Positions 1 to 8,557 of a stretch of 64,000 nt of DNA are shown piece by piece. The translations under genes and the position numbers were made by a program. Source of the DNA: Pasteurella sp049941595 (GTDB lineage: Bacteria > Pseudomonadota > Gammaproteobacteria > Enterobacterales > Pasteurellaceae); assembly GCA_049941595.1 (NCBI GenBank), contig JBNFNA010000002.1, forward strand, positions 124,001-188,000. The letters are read 5' to 3'. The notes beneath the pieces were generated by a model. The model had not been told where the DNA came from. It worked only from the letters and a program-made list of their open reading frames with translations, and did not search any database. Numbering within the stretch: position 1 is the first letter of the stretch; each line of letters starts with the position of its first letter.

Positions 1-2
1 AT

Positions 3-380
3 CTACACTGCATAAATAATATTTGTTATATAAATAAAAGACATCCATTATTAGAATTAAGCGACCATTGGATCATATATAATAATGATGACATTAAATT
101 TGAATTTTTTAGAGGGTTCATTGAAGATGAGTTTCAAGCTTGGGAAATATTAAATTTCCCTAGCAGATTTAGAAGAAAAATATATGGGGTTTTATCAAAT
201 TGGCATTTTCCTATTGTAAAATCTCAAAGAAATAAATTTAATCCAGATGAGTGGATAGAATTAGATAAATTCAACTTTAAAAAACATATGAAAGATCATA
301 ACATGGAAGGTAGAATAACCGATGATATGGTTAACCCAGAAAGAATTTTAAAAGAATTTGAAAAATTCAATATATCATAG
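3..380 (+). CDS. C-terminal part of an unknown protein (5' end outside window)
   Basis: An open frame enters from the left edge and runs 125 codons to a TAG. The product is rich in Asn, Lys, Phe and Ile, with motifs such as SDHWIIYNNDD and GFIEDEFQAWEIL, and shows no membrane segment. Codons are very AT-rich, like the neighbouring O-acetylase and unlike most of the window. I do not recognise the family. Its position beside surface-carbohydrate genes suggests a polysaccharide or LPS-modification enzyme, but that is inference from neighbourhood only. A strong terminator follows, so this is a real gene end. Confidence 0.6.
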   Translation, partial: LHCINNICYINKRHPLLELSDHWIIYNNDDIKFEFFRGFIEDEFQAWEILNFPSRFRRKIYGVLSNWHFPIVKSQRNKFNPDEWIELDKFNFKKHMKDHNMEGRITDDMVNPERILKEFEKFNIS

Positions 381-402
381 AAAAAATAAATTTTTATAAA
401 AT

Positions 403-429
403 AAGGAGTTATCAACTATAACTCCTTTT
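403..429. terminator. Bidirectional terminator between convergent genes
   Basis: A perfect 10-bp stem (AAGGAGTTAT / ATAACTCCTT) closes a 5-nt loop and is flanked by A- and T-rich tracts. It lies between the plus-strand gene ending at 380 and the minus-strand O-acetylase ending at 433, so it can serve both. Confidence 0.75.
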
Positions 430-432
430 CAT

Positions 433-2283
433 TTAATTCTTTATAAATTTTCCTACTTTATCAGAAAATAGATCAGCCATTTTCATACTCCCCCATACAT
501 TCCAGTGATTAGAATCCATAAAAATAGGCTTATTTTCAATTAAAAGAGGATTAGGTAAATAAGAAGATAAATTAATATATTCTATGTTAGGATATTTTTT
601 TATTAATAGCTCTATTTTTTTTAGAGAAGTCAAATATCCCTTAACTTTTTGTTCATCTGATAGACGATAGCCAATATTAATTCCATTCTGTCTAAGGTAA
701 TAAGTTCTGACTAAATTAACACCTGAGTCATAGCTGGAATTAATAATATAGACTTTCTTACCTTCAAAGACAAGTTTAGATAATGTTTCTTCAAAATTAA
801 TAAGAAAATCTTCAACCATATTTAACCCAGCATCTCCCCAATAATTAGTGAATACAATCACATCATAATCAGGATAAATATTTTTAATATGATTATTATA
901 TTCTATGCATTGCTTTTTATTATAAGCCTTTTCTGAAGGAATGTAATTAAATAAAAAAAAGCAAGAGTCAGAGGATAAAACATCGGCTGCCCAACCCTCT
1001 CGTTTTCCAATGATATCAATAAATGGATTTAGATGACCTGTATGAGAATCCCCTATAAATAAAACTGAAGATTTTTTTGCTAAATCACCTTTTTTACAAG
1101 AAAACTTAGTATAAACATTATGACAAATATTATTAGGATACTTTAAAAGATCATCATCATAATTATCTTCACTATATTTCACATAGCGATGTATGCAGAA
1201 AACCAGTAAAGATGGAATCATATAAAAATAAAAAAATGACTTAATAAAATTATAATTATTTTTCCTAACAGGTGATTCAATGAAATAGAAACTGAAAATA
1301 GAAAGCATAAATGTGAGCATAATAAAGGACAAAATCCAATTAAAAGGCAACTCATAAGAACCATATAAATATCTCATATATGCTAAAACAACCCAATGCC
1401 ACAAATAGAGTGAATAAGATATTTTACCTATAAAAACAAATCCTTTATTAGAAAAAATTTTCATAAAAAATTCATTATTAGGATTACCAGAAATTAATAA
1501 TGCTGTTGCTATACAAGGTAATAAACTAGATATACCTGGAAAAAATGGAGTGTTTTTATCAAAAAAAACTAGACAAGTAATTAGAATAAATAAAGATAAT
1601 GATGATAAAATTTTTCCTAATTTAGTATTTATCAATAAATTATTTTTATAGTCAATGTTATAGATAGCAATGAAAGAACCTACCAATAACTCTATAGCTC
1701 TAGTATGGAATAAATAATAATTATTATAATTTGAAATTATAAATGAAGAAAAAGCAGAAATGAGAGCCAAAATACATAATACAAAATACTTTTTCTTACT
1801 AAGAAAAGAGTTTTTTACAATAAGTATTAAAAAAAGTGGAAATATAAAATAAAACTGTTCCTCTACAGCCAATGACCAAAAGTGGAGCAATGGTTTTTCT
1901 ACAACATCCAAATCAAAATACTCACCACTTTTGGAAAAATAAAAATTTATAATAAATTTAATCGCTTCAGTAGATGATTTTAGTAATTCAACTTTTGTTG
2001 GCTTATCATGATATATGTAAAGACCAAATAGAATTGCGGATAGCATCACGAAAAAAAAAGCGGGTAAAATTCTTCTAATTCTTTTTTGATAAAACCGAGA
2101 AAATGAAAATGAATTATTTTTTATATCAATATAAATAATAGAGGTAATTAAATATCCCGAGATAACAAAAAAAATATCTACCCCTAGAAAGCCTCCTGGC
2201 AACCAACTGTAATTTATATGAAATATAATCACAGAAATAATAGCGAGAGCTCTTAATCCATCAATATCGGCCCTATATTGCAT
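433..2283 (-). CDS. Acyltransferase-3 / SGNH O-acetyltransferase of surface polysaccharide (OafA-like)
   Basis: This 616-aa inner-membrane protein resembles OafA-type O-acetylases, which transfer acetyl groups to LPS or O-antigen sugars. Residues 1-350 are a multi-helix acyltransferase-3 domain with the usual DGLRALAII start, a conserved His at 22, GVDIFFVISGYLIT near 34-47 and the basic RIRRILP near 68-74. The C-terminal third is an SGNH hydrolase-like domain with GDSH at 411-414 and a catalytic-type D590/H593 pair (DSNHWN), so both halves look intact. The codons are strikingly AT-rich compared with the core genes, suggesting horizontal transfer. H. influenzae has a related oafA that is phase-variable through tetranucleotide repeats; I see no such repeat here. 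The acceptor sugar cannot be told from sequence. Confidence 0.85.
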   Translation of the reverse strand: MQYRADIDGLRALAIISVIIFHINYSWLPGGFLGVDIFFVISGYLITSIIYIDIKNNSFSFSRFYQKRIRRILPAFFFVMLSAILFGLYIYHDKPTKVELLKSSTEAIKFIINFYFSKSGEYFDLDVVEKPLLHFWSLAVEEQFYFIFPLFLILIVKNSFLSKKKYFVLCILALISAFSSFIISNYNNYYLFHTRAIELLVGSFIAIYNIDYKNNLLINTKLGKILSSLSLFILITCLVFFDKNTPFFPGISSLLPCIATALLISGNPNNEFFMKIFSNKGFVFIGKISYSLYLWHWVVLAYMRYLYGSYELPFNWILSFIMLTFMLSIFSFYFIESPVRKNNYNFIKSFFYFYMIPSLLVFCIHRYVKYSEDNYDDDLLKYPNNICHNVYTKFSCKKGDLAKKSSVLFIGDSHTGHLNPFIDIIGKREGWAADVLSSDSCFFLFNYIPSEKAYNKKQCIEYNNHIKNIYPDYDVIVFTNYWGDAGLNMVEDFLINFEETLSKLVFEGKKVYIINSSYDSGVNLVRTYYLRQNGINIGYRLSDEQKVKGYLTSLKKIELLIKKYPNIEYINLSSYLPNPLLIENKPIFMDSNHWNVWGSMKMADLFSDKVGKFIKN

Positions 2284-2311
2284 ATACCCCTCTTTATTTA
2301 ATCGGCAACAT

Positions 2312-2542
2312 TTACCTTTTAGGGTTCGGATAATACAAAAAATCTCCCTTCATGACAACCGTGCAAGCATCTAATCCAATACAATGGAAAAAATACTTGA
2401 AAGTGGCGTTGTTATTCTGTAGAATTCGCCAGCTTACATATAAACTGCCTTTTGGCGTAATATTAACTACACGCGGTGTCGGTTTTGAGCTTGATAGCGG
2501 CGTGGCTTCAATTTGAGGTTTTCTATGAAACAAGGTATTCAC
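2312..2542 (-). CDS. Possible small hypothetical gene antisense to the rpmE start
   Basis: A 76-codon frame with a GTG start fills the gap between the O-acetylase and rpmE and overlaps the first codons of rpmE. The product has a balanced composition (HCIGLDACTVVMKGDFLYY) and no signal or membrane segment. The ribosome-binding site is poor. The same interval must also hold the rpmE promoter, so this may be a chance frame or a gene remnant. I do not recognise it. Confidence 0.25.
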   Translation of the reverse strand: MNTLFHRKPQIEATPLSSSKPTPRVVNITPKGSLYVSWRILQNNNATFKYFFHCIGLDACTVVMKGDFLYYPNPKR

Positions 2543-2737
2543 CCTAATTATGTGGAAGTTACAGCAACTTGTTCTTGCGGTAACGTAATTAAAACTCGCT
2601 CAACAGTGGGTAAAGATTTAAACTTAGACGTTTGTGGCAACTGCCACCCATTCTACACTGGCAAACAACGTGTTGTTGATACTGGTGGTCGTGTAGAACG
2701 CTTCAACAAACGTTTCAGCATTCCAAGCACAAAATAA
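2525..2737 (+). CDS. rpmE: 50S ribosomal protein L31 (zinc-binding type)
   Basis: The 70-aa L31 protein binds the large subunit and bridges to the small subunit. The sequence begins MKQGIHPNYVEVTATCSCG and carries the CxC and CxxC zinc ligands of the C+ form. I chose the ATG at 2525, not an in-frame ATG four codons upstream: it gives the standard family length and is preceded by TTGAGG. A terminator hairpin follows at once, so it is probably a single-gene unit. Zinc-type L31 often has a zinc-free paralogue; none is in this window. Confidence 0.97.
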   Translation: MKQGIHPNYVEVTATCSCGNVIKTRSTVGKDLNLDVCGNCHPFYTGKQRVVDTGGRVERFNKRFSIPSTK

Positions 2738-2755
2738 GTTGACGGAATACAATTA

Positions 2756-2784
2756 GACCCTGTTTTTACAGGGTTTAATTTTAT
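2756..2784 (+). terminator. rpmE terminator
   Basis: A short stem ACCCTG/CAGGGT with a TTTTTA loop is followed by TTTAATTTT, directly downstream of rpmE and before the glycosyltransferase start at 2799. Confidence 0.65.
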
Positions 2785-2798
2785 ATAGGGGTAAAAGT

Positions 2799-3467
2799 AT
2801 GGAAAAAATGCCACCAATCTTTGTGATTAGTTTAAAAGGTTCGCCTAGACGAGGTGTAATTTCTCAACGTTTAAATGGATTAAAACTTAATTTCTCTTTT
2901 ATTGATGGCATCAATGGCAAAACCCTTTCTGAAGAAGAAAAAACAGCGGTTGACTATGAGTTTTACCCTACTAAATTTGCAGCTGTTCGCCCACTGACAA
3001 TCGGTGAAATTGGTTGTGCGATGAGCCATCTTCTTATCTATAAAATGATGCTAGAAAAAAACATCGATAAAGCCATTATTTTAGAAGATGATGCTATCGT
3101 ATCTCAAGAATTCGAATCTATTGTTAAAGACAGCTTAAAAAAAGCGCCTCTTAAAACAGAAATTTTATTCTATGAACACGGGAAAGCCAAAAGCCATTTT
3201 TTCAAACGGTCATTAGTTGAAGGCTACCGTATAGTACACTACCGCTCTCCATCAAAAAACTCGAAACGTACCATTACACGCGCTACTGCCTACCTCATTA
3301 CTAAAGAAGGGGCAAGTAAACTTCTTCAGCACGCTTATCCAATCAGAATGCCAGCAGACTATTTAACAGGTGCTTTACAACTAACGGGAATCAATGCTTA
3401 TGGCGTTGAACCACCTTGTGTTTTTAGAGGTGTAGATTCAGAAATAGACGCAATGGAGCATCGTTAA
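2799..3467 (+). CDS. Glycosyltransferase family 25 (LPS/LOS outer-core hexosyltransferase)
   Basis: This 222-aa cytoplasmic enzyme belongs to the family that adds galactose or glucose to lipooligosaccharide in Haemophilus (Lic2A, Lex2B, LpsA relatives). The family start is visible (IFVISLKGSPRR at 7-18), as are GEIGCAMSHL near 69-78 and the DxD-like EDD at 96-98 that binds metal and nucleotide sugar. It overlaps nothing, and one base separates it from the heptosyltransferase-like gene downstream, so the two are probably co-transcribed as a LOS pair. No intragenic repeat tract typical of phase-variable relatives is present. It may be the equivalent of H. influenzae lpsA, but donor and acceptor cannot be assigned. 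Confidence 0.85.
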   Translation: MEKMPPIFVISLKGSPRRGVISQRLNGLKLNFSFIDGINGKTLSEEEKTAVDYEFYPTKFAAVRPLTIGEIGCAMSHLLIYKMMLEKNIDKAIILEDDAIVSQEFESIVKDSLKKAPLKTEILFYEHGKAKSHFFKRSLVEGYRIVHYRSPSKNSKRTITRATAYLITKEGASKLLQHAYPIRMPADYLTGALQLTGINAYGVEPPCVFRGVDSEIDAMEHR

Positions 3468-3468
3468 A

Positions 3469-4500
3469 ATGAAAATCAAAGACAGATTACGCCTTTTACG
3501 ATTACAAATTGGAAAGCTGTTTTTTGATAAAAAAACAGTCCCTTATCAAGCTGAAAAATCGATAAAAAGTATCTTATTTCTACGCCAAGATGGAAAAATT
3601 GGTGACTATGTTGTCAGCTCATTTGCATTTCGTGAAATTAAAAAATTCAACCCCGAGATTAAAATTGGGGTGATTTGTACAAAGAAAAATGCCTATCTTT
3701 TCCAGCAAAATCAATATATTGATGAGCTTTATTATGTTAAAAAGAAAAGTGTTTTGGATTATATCCGATGTGGCTTAGGCATTCGAAAAGAACACTATGA
3801 GCTGGTGATTGATCCTACCATTATGATTCGTAACCGAGATCTTTTACTTCTCCGTTTGATTGATGCTCGCAATTATATTGGTTATCAAAAATCCGATTAT
3901 GGCTTGTTTAATATTAATTTAGAGGGTGAGTTTCACTTTTCTGAGCTCTATCAATTGGCTTTAGCAAAAGCCAATATTCCCGTTCAAGATATGACTTACG
4001 ATGTGCCGTTTGAGCCAGAAAGTGCGGTCGAAATTGCTGAATTTTTGCAAGAAAATAAGTTAGAACATTATATTGCGATTAATTTTTATGGTGCTGCAAG
4101 AATTAAGAAAGTGAATGATGAGAACATTAAGCGATATTTAGCTTATCTCACCAAAATAACAGGTGGAAAGAAATGCGTTTTATTAAGTTATCCTGAAGTG
4201 AGTGAAAAATTACATCAGCTTTCCGCCAATTATGAGAATATTTTTGTCCATCGCACCACAAAAATCTTTCATACCATTGAATTGATTCGCCATTGTGATC
4301 AATTAATTTCAACAGATACCTCAACGGTACATATTGCTTCAGGTTTTAATAAACCGATTATTGGGATTTATAAAGAAGATCCTATTGCGTTTACACATTG
4401 GCAACCTAAAAGCCAGGCGGATACGCACATTCTTTTTTATAAAGAAAATATTAATGATCTTTCACCAGAACAGATCGATCCAGCTTGGTTAGTGAAATAA
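3469..4500 (+). CDS. Glycosyltransferase family 9 (heptosyltransferase-like)
   Basis: The 343-aa protein looks like an ADP-heptose:LPS heptosyltransferase. It has a Rossmann-type N-terminal half (ILFLRQDGKIGDYVVSSFAFREI, residues 31-53) and the C-terminal donor-binding signature STDTSTVHIASGFNKPIIGIY typical of GT9. It follows the GT25 gene by one nucleotide and converges with mutM, whose stop lies 2 nt away. Family members act on the cytoplasmic face during LOS inner-core assembly. It could add heptose or another sugar; the sequence does not say which. It is less AT-rich than the O-acetylase and resembles ordinary Pasteurellaceae coding sequence. Confidence 0.85.
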   Translation: MKIKDRLRLLRLQIGKLFFDKKTVPYQAEKSIKSILFLRQDGKIGDYVVSSFAFREIKKFNPEIKIGVICTKKNAYLFQQNQYIDELYYVKKKSVLDYIRCGLGIRKEHYELVIDPTIMIRNRDLLLLRLIDARNYIGYQKSDYGLFNINLEGEFHFSELYQLALAKANIPVQDMTYDVPFEPESAVEIAEFLQENKLEHYIAINFYGAARIKKVNDENIKRYLAYLTKITGGKKCVLLSYPEVSEKLHQLSANYENIFVHRTTKIFHTIELIRHCDQLISTDTSTVHIASGFNKPIIGIYKEDPIAFTHWQPKSQADTHILFYKENINDLSPEQIDPAWLVK

Positions 4501-4501
4501 T

Positions 4502-5314
4502 CTACTTTTTCTGACATTTAGGGCAATAGAAACTGTTTCGTTGCCCTATCACTAAACTTTCAATTTTTGTACCGCACTTTGGACAAGGTTTATCTTTGTT
4601 GCCATACACTAATAATTCTTGCGCGAAATAGCCTGGGCGTCCATCAGGCTGTAAGAAATCTTTTAAAGTTGTGCCACCTTGCTGGATTGCAGTTGTCAGC
4701 ACTTGTTTGACTTTCTCGACAAGTTGTAAGCATTGCGCTTTCGTTAGACTTCCCGCTGTTTTTTGTGGGTGTAAGCCACACAGAAACAAAGTTTCGTTTG
4801 CGTAAATATTGCCTACACCCACCACTACGGCGTTATCCATCAAGAAGGTTTTAAGTGCGGTCTGTTTTTTGCGACTTTTCTTCCACAGATAATCGGCATT
4901 AAACTCCTCAGAAAGAGGCTCAGGCCCTAATTTTAGGAAAAGATGAAATTCCGCTAAATTATCTGTCCACAACCACGCACCGAAACGACGAGGATCGTTA
5001 TAACGCAAGATCTTGCCATTATTCATCACGATATCTAAATGATCGTGTTTATCTATTGCATCTTGCTCAGACACAATACGCAATGAGCCAGACATTCCCA
5101 AATGCCCAATGATATAGCCTTGTGCTGTGTGAATAATCAAATATTTCGCTCGGCGACTTAGTGCGGTCACTTTTTGTTGAGAAATATGTGTTAATTCTTC
5201 ACTCACCATCCAGCGCAATTTAGGTTGGCGAACAACGATTTTTTCAATAATAAAACCATCAAGATAAGGGCTAATCCCATTTTTTGTTGTTTCGACTTCA
5301 GGTAACTCTGGCAT
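4502..5314 (-). CDS. mutM: Formamidopyrimidine-DNA glycosylase / AP lyase
   Basis: MutM removes 8-oxoguanine and formamidopyrimidines from oxidised DNA. The 270-aa protein begins MPELPEVETT, giving the catalytic Pro2 and Glu3 after Met removal, and has the H2TH region around GVGNIYANETLF. It ends with a four-Cys zinc finger (CPKCGTK then FYCPKCQKK). Length matches the family. It lies downstream of rpmG on the same strand, beyond a terminator, so it may be read partly by read-through. Two uptake signal sequences lie inside the gene. Confidence 0.97.
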   Translation of the reverse strand: MPELPEVETTKNGISPYLDGFIIEKIVVRQPKLRWMVSEELTHISQQKVTALSRRAKYLIIHTAQGYIIGHLGMSGSLRIVSEQDAIDKHDHLDIVMNNGKILRYNDPRRFGAWLWTDNLAEFHLFLKLGPEPLSEEFNADYLWKKSRKKQTALKTFLMDNAVVVGVGNIYANETLFLCGLHPQKTAGSLTKAQCLQLVEKVKQVLTTAIQQGGTTLKDFLQPDGRPGYFAQELLVYGNKDKPCPKCGTKIESLVIGQRNSFYCPKCQKK

Positions 5315-5336
5315 AAGATCCTCAAATTTCTGTTAT

Positions 5337-5364
5337 AAAAAAACCCGAACAAAGTCGGGTTTTT
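5337..5364. terminator. Terminator of the rpmB-rpmG operon
   Basis: A stem of AACCCGA and TCGGGTT closes a short loop and is flanked by an A run on one side and a T run on the other. It works for minus-strand transcripts leaving rpmG and stands before mutM. Confidence 0.8.
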
Positions 5365-5380
5365 CGAAATAAGACTAAAA

Positions 5381-5551
5381 TTATTTGATTTTAGCTTCTT
5401 TATAAACAACGTGTTTACGCACTACTGGATCGTATTTTTTGATTTCCATTTTTTCAGGCATATTACGTTTGTTTTTAGTTGTAGTGTAAAAATGACCAGT
5501 TTCTGCAGTTGAAACTAATTTGATTTTCTCACGAGGTCCTTTAGCTGCCAT
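5381..5551 (-). CDS. rpmG: 50S ribosomal protein L33
   Basis: The 56-aa L33 starts [20 protein letters not shown] and ends YKEAKIK. It contains no cysteine, so it is the zinc-free form. It lies 11 nt downstream of rpmB, with AAGGAGC just before its ATG, and the terminator at 5337-5364 closes the operon. The rpmB-rpmG pair followed by mutM is a conserved gammaproteobacterial order. Confidence 0.97.
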
Positions 5552-5562
5552 TTTTTAGCTCC

Positions 5563-5799
5563 TTAGATTTTCTCGCCACGAGCACGGATATCAGCTAAAA
5601 CTGCATCAATGCCTTTTTTATCGATAATACGCATACCTTTCGCAGTTAAGCGTAAAGTTACGAAACGTTTTTCGCTCTCAACCCAGAAACGGTGAGTGTG
5701 AAGGTTTGGTAAGAAACGACGTTTAGTCGCATTCATTGCGTGTGAGCGGTTGTTACCAACTGCTGGACGCTTGCCTGTTACTTGACAGACTCTAGACAT
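5563..5799 (-). CDS. rpmB: 50S ribosomal protein L28
   Basis: The 78-aa L28 starts MSRVCQVTGKRPAVGNNRSH. The open frame extends four codons further upstream, but the ATG at 5799 gives the family start and follows a GGAG ribosome-binding site. First gene of the rpmB-rpmG operon, expressed from the promoter near 5933-5961. Confidence 0.97.
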   Translation of the reverse strand: MSRVCQVTGKRPAVGNNRSHAMNATKRRFLPNLHTHRFWVESEKRFVTLRLTAKGMRIIDKKGIDAVLADIRARGEKI

Positions 5800-5922
5800 A
5801 TTAATCTCCAATAAATCAAATATAAGCTCGAGCTTAGGGTTCGGATTACTTCAAAATTAAACAAATGGTAATTTTGAGAGCTACCTCGTCAGGTCGCTGT
5901 AACCGACCCGCATACTATATTA

Positions 5923-5961
5923 AAGGTGGTGAATTATACTCACTTTATGTTTTATTCTCAA
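5923..5961 (-). promoter_or_regulatory. rpmB-rpmG promoter
   Basis: Read on the minus strand there is TTGAGA (-35), a 17-bp spacer and a perfect TATAAT (-10, 5933-5938), followed by TCACCACCTT. The last 17 bases (GTATAATTCACCACCTT) are identical to those in the rpsF operon promoter at 29069-29085. The untranslated leader of about 120 nt contains a GC-rich element (GGGTCGGTTACAGCGACC) able to fold. Confidence 0.75.
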
Positions 5962-6032
5962 GACTAAATGCAACATTTCACCAAATAAATGCAAATATTT
6001 TGCACAACAAATGTCGATTTTAGCGAAAAAAT

Positions 6033-6698
6033 TTAGAGCAGTCCAGCTTCAGCAAATGAGGTATGGCAACCTTTGCCAATAATGAAATGATCCAAAACTC
6101 GAATTTCGACTAATTCTGCCGCAATTTGGATCTTTTTCGTGATCCATTTATCTGCCTCACTTGGGTCTGCAATGCCTGAAGGATGATTATGCGCTAGGAT
6201 CAAAGCTGCTGCATTACAGTACAATGCGCTTTTTATGATTTCTCGAGGGTGAACTGTCGCCGTATTAATTGTGCCTAAAAACATTTCTTCTTGTTTAATC
6301 AAACGATGTTGATTATCTAAAAAAAGGACGAGGAAAACTTCTCTTTCTTTATGTTGTAATGCCACTTGCAAATACAATCTCACGCTGTTGGGATCGTTAA
6401 AAACCTGCATTTGGTGCAATTCTTCTTGTAGATAACGTTTCGTCATTTCAATACAAGCTTGTAGCTGAATGAACTGAGTAATGCCGATGCCTTTCACTTG
6501 GCAAAAAGACTGTTGACTTGCAGAAAGCAGCCCACGCAAAGATCCGAAATGATCGAGTACGTTGGTTGACAGTTGCATTACAGGGCAATTTTTTATTCCA
6601 GTGCGTAAAAAAATCGCGAGCAATTCGCTGTCTGTTAATGCGTTTGCCCCAAATTTAAGTAACTTCTCTCGTGGCATTAGCTGCAAATGTTCCGACAT
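6033..6698 (-). CDS. radC: RadC-family JAB/MPN-domain protein
   Basis: The 221-aa protein has an N-terminal helix-hairpin-helix-like region (LREKLLKFG..ALTDSELLAIFLRTG type; here PREKLLKFGANALTDSELLA) and a C-terminal JAB1/MPN-like metalloprotease fold with the HNHPSG motif at 171-175 and a downstream DHFIIG. It was once linked to DNA repair, but a direct repair role is not supported for E. coli RadC and its true function is unclear. It is divergent from coaBC, as in many Gammaproteobacteria where radC sits between rpmB and dfp. Length is normal. Confidence 0.92.
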   Translation of the reverse strand: MSEHLQLMPREKLLKFGANALTDSELLAIFLRTGIKNCPVMQLSTNVLDHFGSLRGLLSASQQSFCQVKGIGITQFIQLQACIEMTKRYLQEELHQMQVFNDPNSVRLYLQVALQHKEREVFLVLFLDNQHRLIKQEEMFLGTINTATVHPREIIKSALYCNAAALILAHNHPSGIADPSEADKWITKKIQIAAELVEIRVLDHFIIGKGCHTSFAEAGLL

Positions 6699-6873
6699 AT
6701 AAACCCCTCTTTAATATAAAAAGCAAAAGTGAAGCAAACTTTTCTCACCTTGCCAAAAGGTGCTGGCTCGTTTTGGAAAGAGGATCGCAAAAATACAATT
6801 CTTTATTGCACAAAATTAAAGTAAAATAGTTCTTTTAATCATTTTGTATAAAAATTCAGCGTAAGGATTCACA

Positions 6874-8079
6874 ATGACAATTCTTCAACACAAACGCATT
6901 ATCGTGGGTATCACAGGGGGTATTGCCGCTTATAAAGCCATAGAATTCATCCGCTTATTACGTAAAAGTCACGCTGAAGTGCGTGTTGTGCTCACGCCTG
7001 CAGCAGCTGAATTTGTCACACCATTAACTTTACAAGCCATTTCAGGCAACGCTGTTTCGAATTCTTTATTAGATCCGCAAGCAGAACTTGCAATGGGGCA
7101 TATTGAGCTCGCCAAATGGGCAGATGCGATTGTGATTGCCCCCGCAAGTGCTGATTTTCTCGCACGATTAACTGTTGGAATGGCAAATGATTTGCTTTCT
7201 ACGATTTGCCTAGCGACTGCTACGCCTGTTCTTCTTGCTCCAGCAATGAACCAACAAATGTTTGCGCAAAGCATAACTCAACAAAATTTAACCGCACTTT
7301 CAAAGAGAGGTTATCACTTTGTTGGCCCAAATGCGGGCGAACAAGCTTGTGGTGATGTGGGATTTGGACGTATGTCTGAACCTGCAGAAATTTATACCGC
7401 ACTTGAAGATCTTTTTACTCAAAAACAGGATCTAAACGGTTTATCTGTTGCGATTACTGCGGGGCCAACACAAGAAGCAATCGATCCTGTGCGCTATATT
7501 AGTAATCACAGTTCTGGCAAGATGGGCTTTGCCATTGCTCAAGCCTTTGCTGAACGTGGGACAAAAGTGACCTTAATTTCAGGCCCTGTGAATTTAGCAA
7601 CACCTACGAATGTGCATCGCATTAATGTCACTTCCGCACAAGAAATGCATCAACAAGCCCTCAAAAGTGCGGTCGAAAATCAAATATTTATTGGCTGTGC
7701 GGCAGTTGCCGATTATCGTGTTGCTCAAGTAGCAGAACAGAAGATCAAAAAATCTGGCAATGAGATCACGCTCACCTTAATCAAAAATCCTGACATTATT
7801 GCCGATGTGGGGCATCTACAAACGCAACGCCCATTTACCGTGGGATTTGCGGCAGAAACGCAAAATGTGGCGCAATATGCACAAGATAAGCTACAACGCA
7901 AAAATTTAGATATGATTTGTGCCAATGATGTGTCTGGTGGACAAGTTTTTGGGCAAGATCAAAACAGCCTCCATTTATTCTGGCAAAATGGCAGTATTAA
8001 ATTAGATTTAGATGATAAGAAAAATATAGCAAAACAATTAGTTAACCACATTTTTGACCGTTTTCGTCAATCCAAATAA
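6874..8079 (+). CDS. coaBC: Bifunctional phosphopantothenoylcysteine synthetase/decarboxylase
   Basis: This 401-aa enzyme (Dfp) makes 4'-phosphopantetheine for coenzyme A. The N-terminal flavoprotein half (CoaC) begins IIVGITGGIAAYKA and contains the PAMNQQM substrate-binding stretch near 127-133. The C-terminal half (CoaB) starts around residue 187 with VAITAGPTQEAIDPVRYISNHSSGKMG. An AAGGA sequence precedes the ATG. It is followed 19 nt later by dut and then slmA, the conserved coaBC-dut-slmA order. Confidence 0.97.
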   Translation: MTILQHKRIIVGITGGIAAYKAIEFIRLLRKSHAEVRVVLTPAAAEFVTPLTLQAISGNAVSNSLLDPQAELAMGHIELAKWADAIVIAPASADFLARLTVGMANDLLSTICLATATPVLLAPAMNQQMFAQSITQQNLTALSKRGYHFVGPNAGEQACGDVGFGRMSEPAEIYTALEDLFTQKQDLNGLSVAITAGPTQEAIDPVRYISNHSSGKMGFAIAQAFAERGTKVTLISGPVNLATPTNVHRINVTSAQEMHQQALKSAVENQIFIGCAAVADYRVAQVAEQKIKKSGNEITLTLIKNPDIIADVGHLQTQRPFTVGFAAETQNVAQYAQDKLQRKNLDMICANDVSGGQVFGQDQNSLHLFWQNGSIKLDLDDKKNIAKQLVNHIFDRFRQSK

Positions 8080-8098
8080 CCTGTAAAGGAAACCTCAA

Positions 8099-8554
8099 AT
8101 GAAAAAAATCGATGTAAAAATTCTCGACCAACGTATTGGTAGCCAATTTCCACTCCCTGCTTATGCCACCAGCGGTTCAGCAGGCTTGGATTTACGTGCT
8201 TGTATTGATGAAAGTTTTGAATTACAACCAGGCGAAACTAAATTAATTCCAACAGGTTTATCTATTTATATTGCGGATCCCAATTTAGCCGCAGTGATTT
8301 TACCTCGTTCAGGTTTAGGTCATAAACACGGGATCGTGTTGGGCAATTTAGTGGGCTTAATTGATTCGGATTATCAAGGACCATTAATGGTGTCAATGTG
8401 GAACCGTGGCACAGAGCCATTTAAAGTTGAGGTGGGCGATCGTATTGCACAGCTTGTGTTTGTCCCTGTGGTACAAGCAGAATTTAATATCGTAAACGAA
8501 TTTGAGCAAACCGATCGTGGCGAAGGTGGATTTGGACATTCAGGTAAAAACTAA
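8099..8554 (+). CDS. dut: dUTP diphosphatase
   Basis: The 151-aa trimeric dUTPase hydrolyses dUTP to dUMP, keeping uracil out of DNA and supplying dTMP synthesis. The five family motifs are present: AGLDLRA near 28-34, PRSGLG near 74-79, GNLVGLIDSDYQGPL, RIAQLVF near 115-121, and the glycine-rich RGEGGFGHSG C-terminus. It is probably co-transcribed with coaBC and slmA. Confidence 0.97.
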   Translation: MKKIDVKILDQRIGSQFPLPAYATSGSAGLDLRACIDESFELQPGETKLIPTGLSIYIADPNLAAVILPRSGLGHKHGIVLGNLVGLIDSDYQGPLMVSMWNRGTEPFKVEVGDRIAQLVFVPVVQAEFNIVNEFEQTDRGEGGFGHSGKN

Positions 8555-8557
8555 ATT

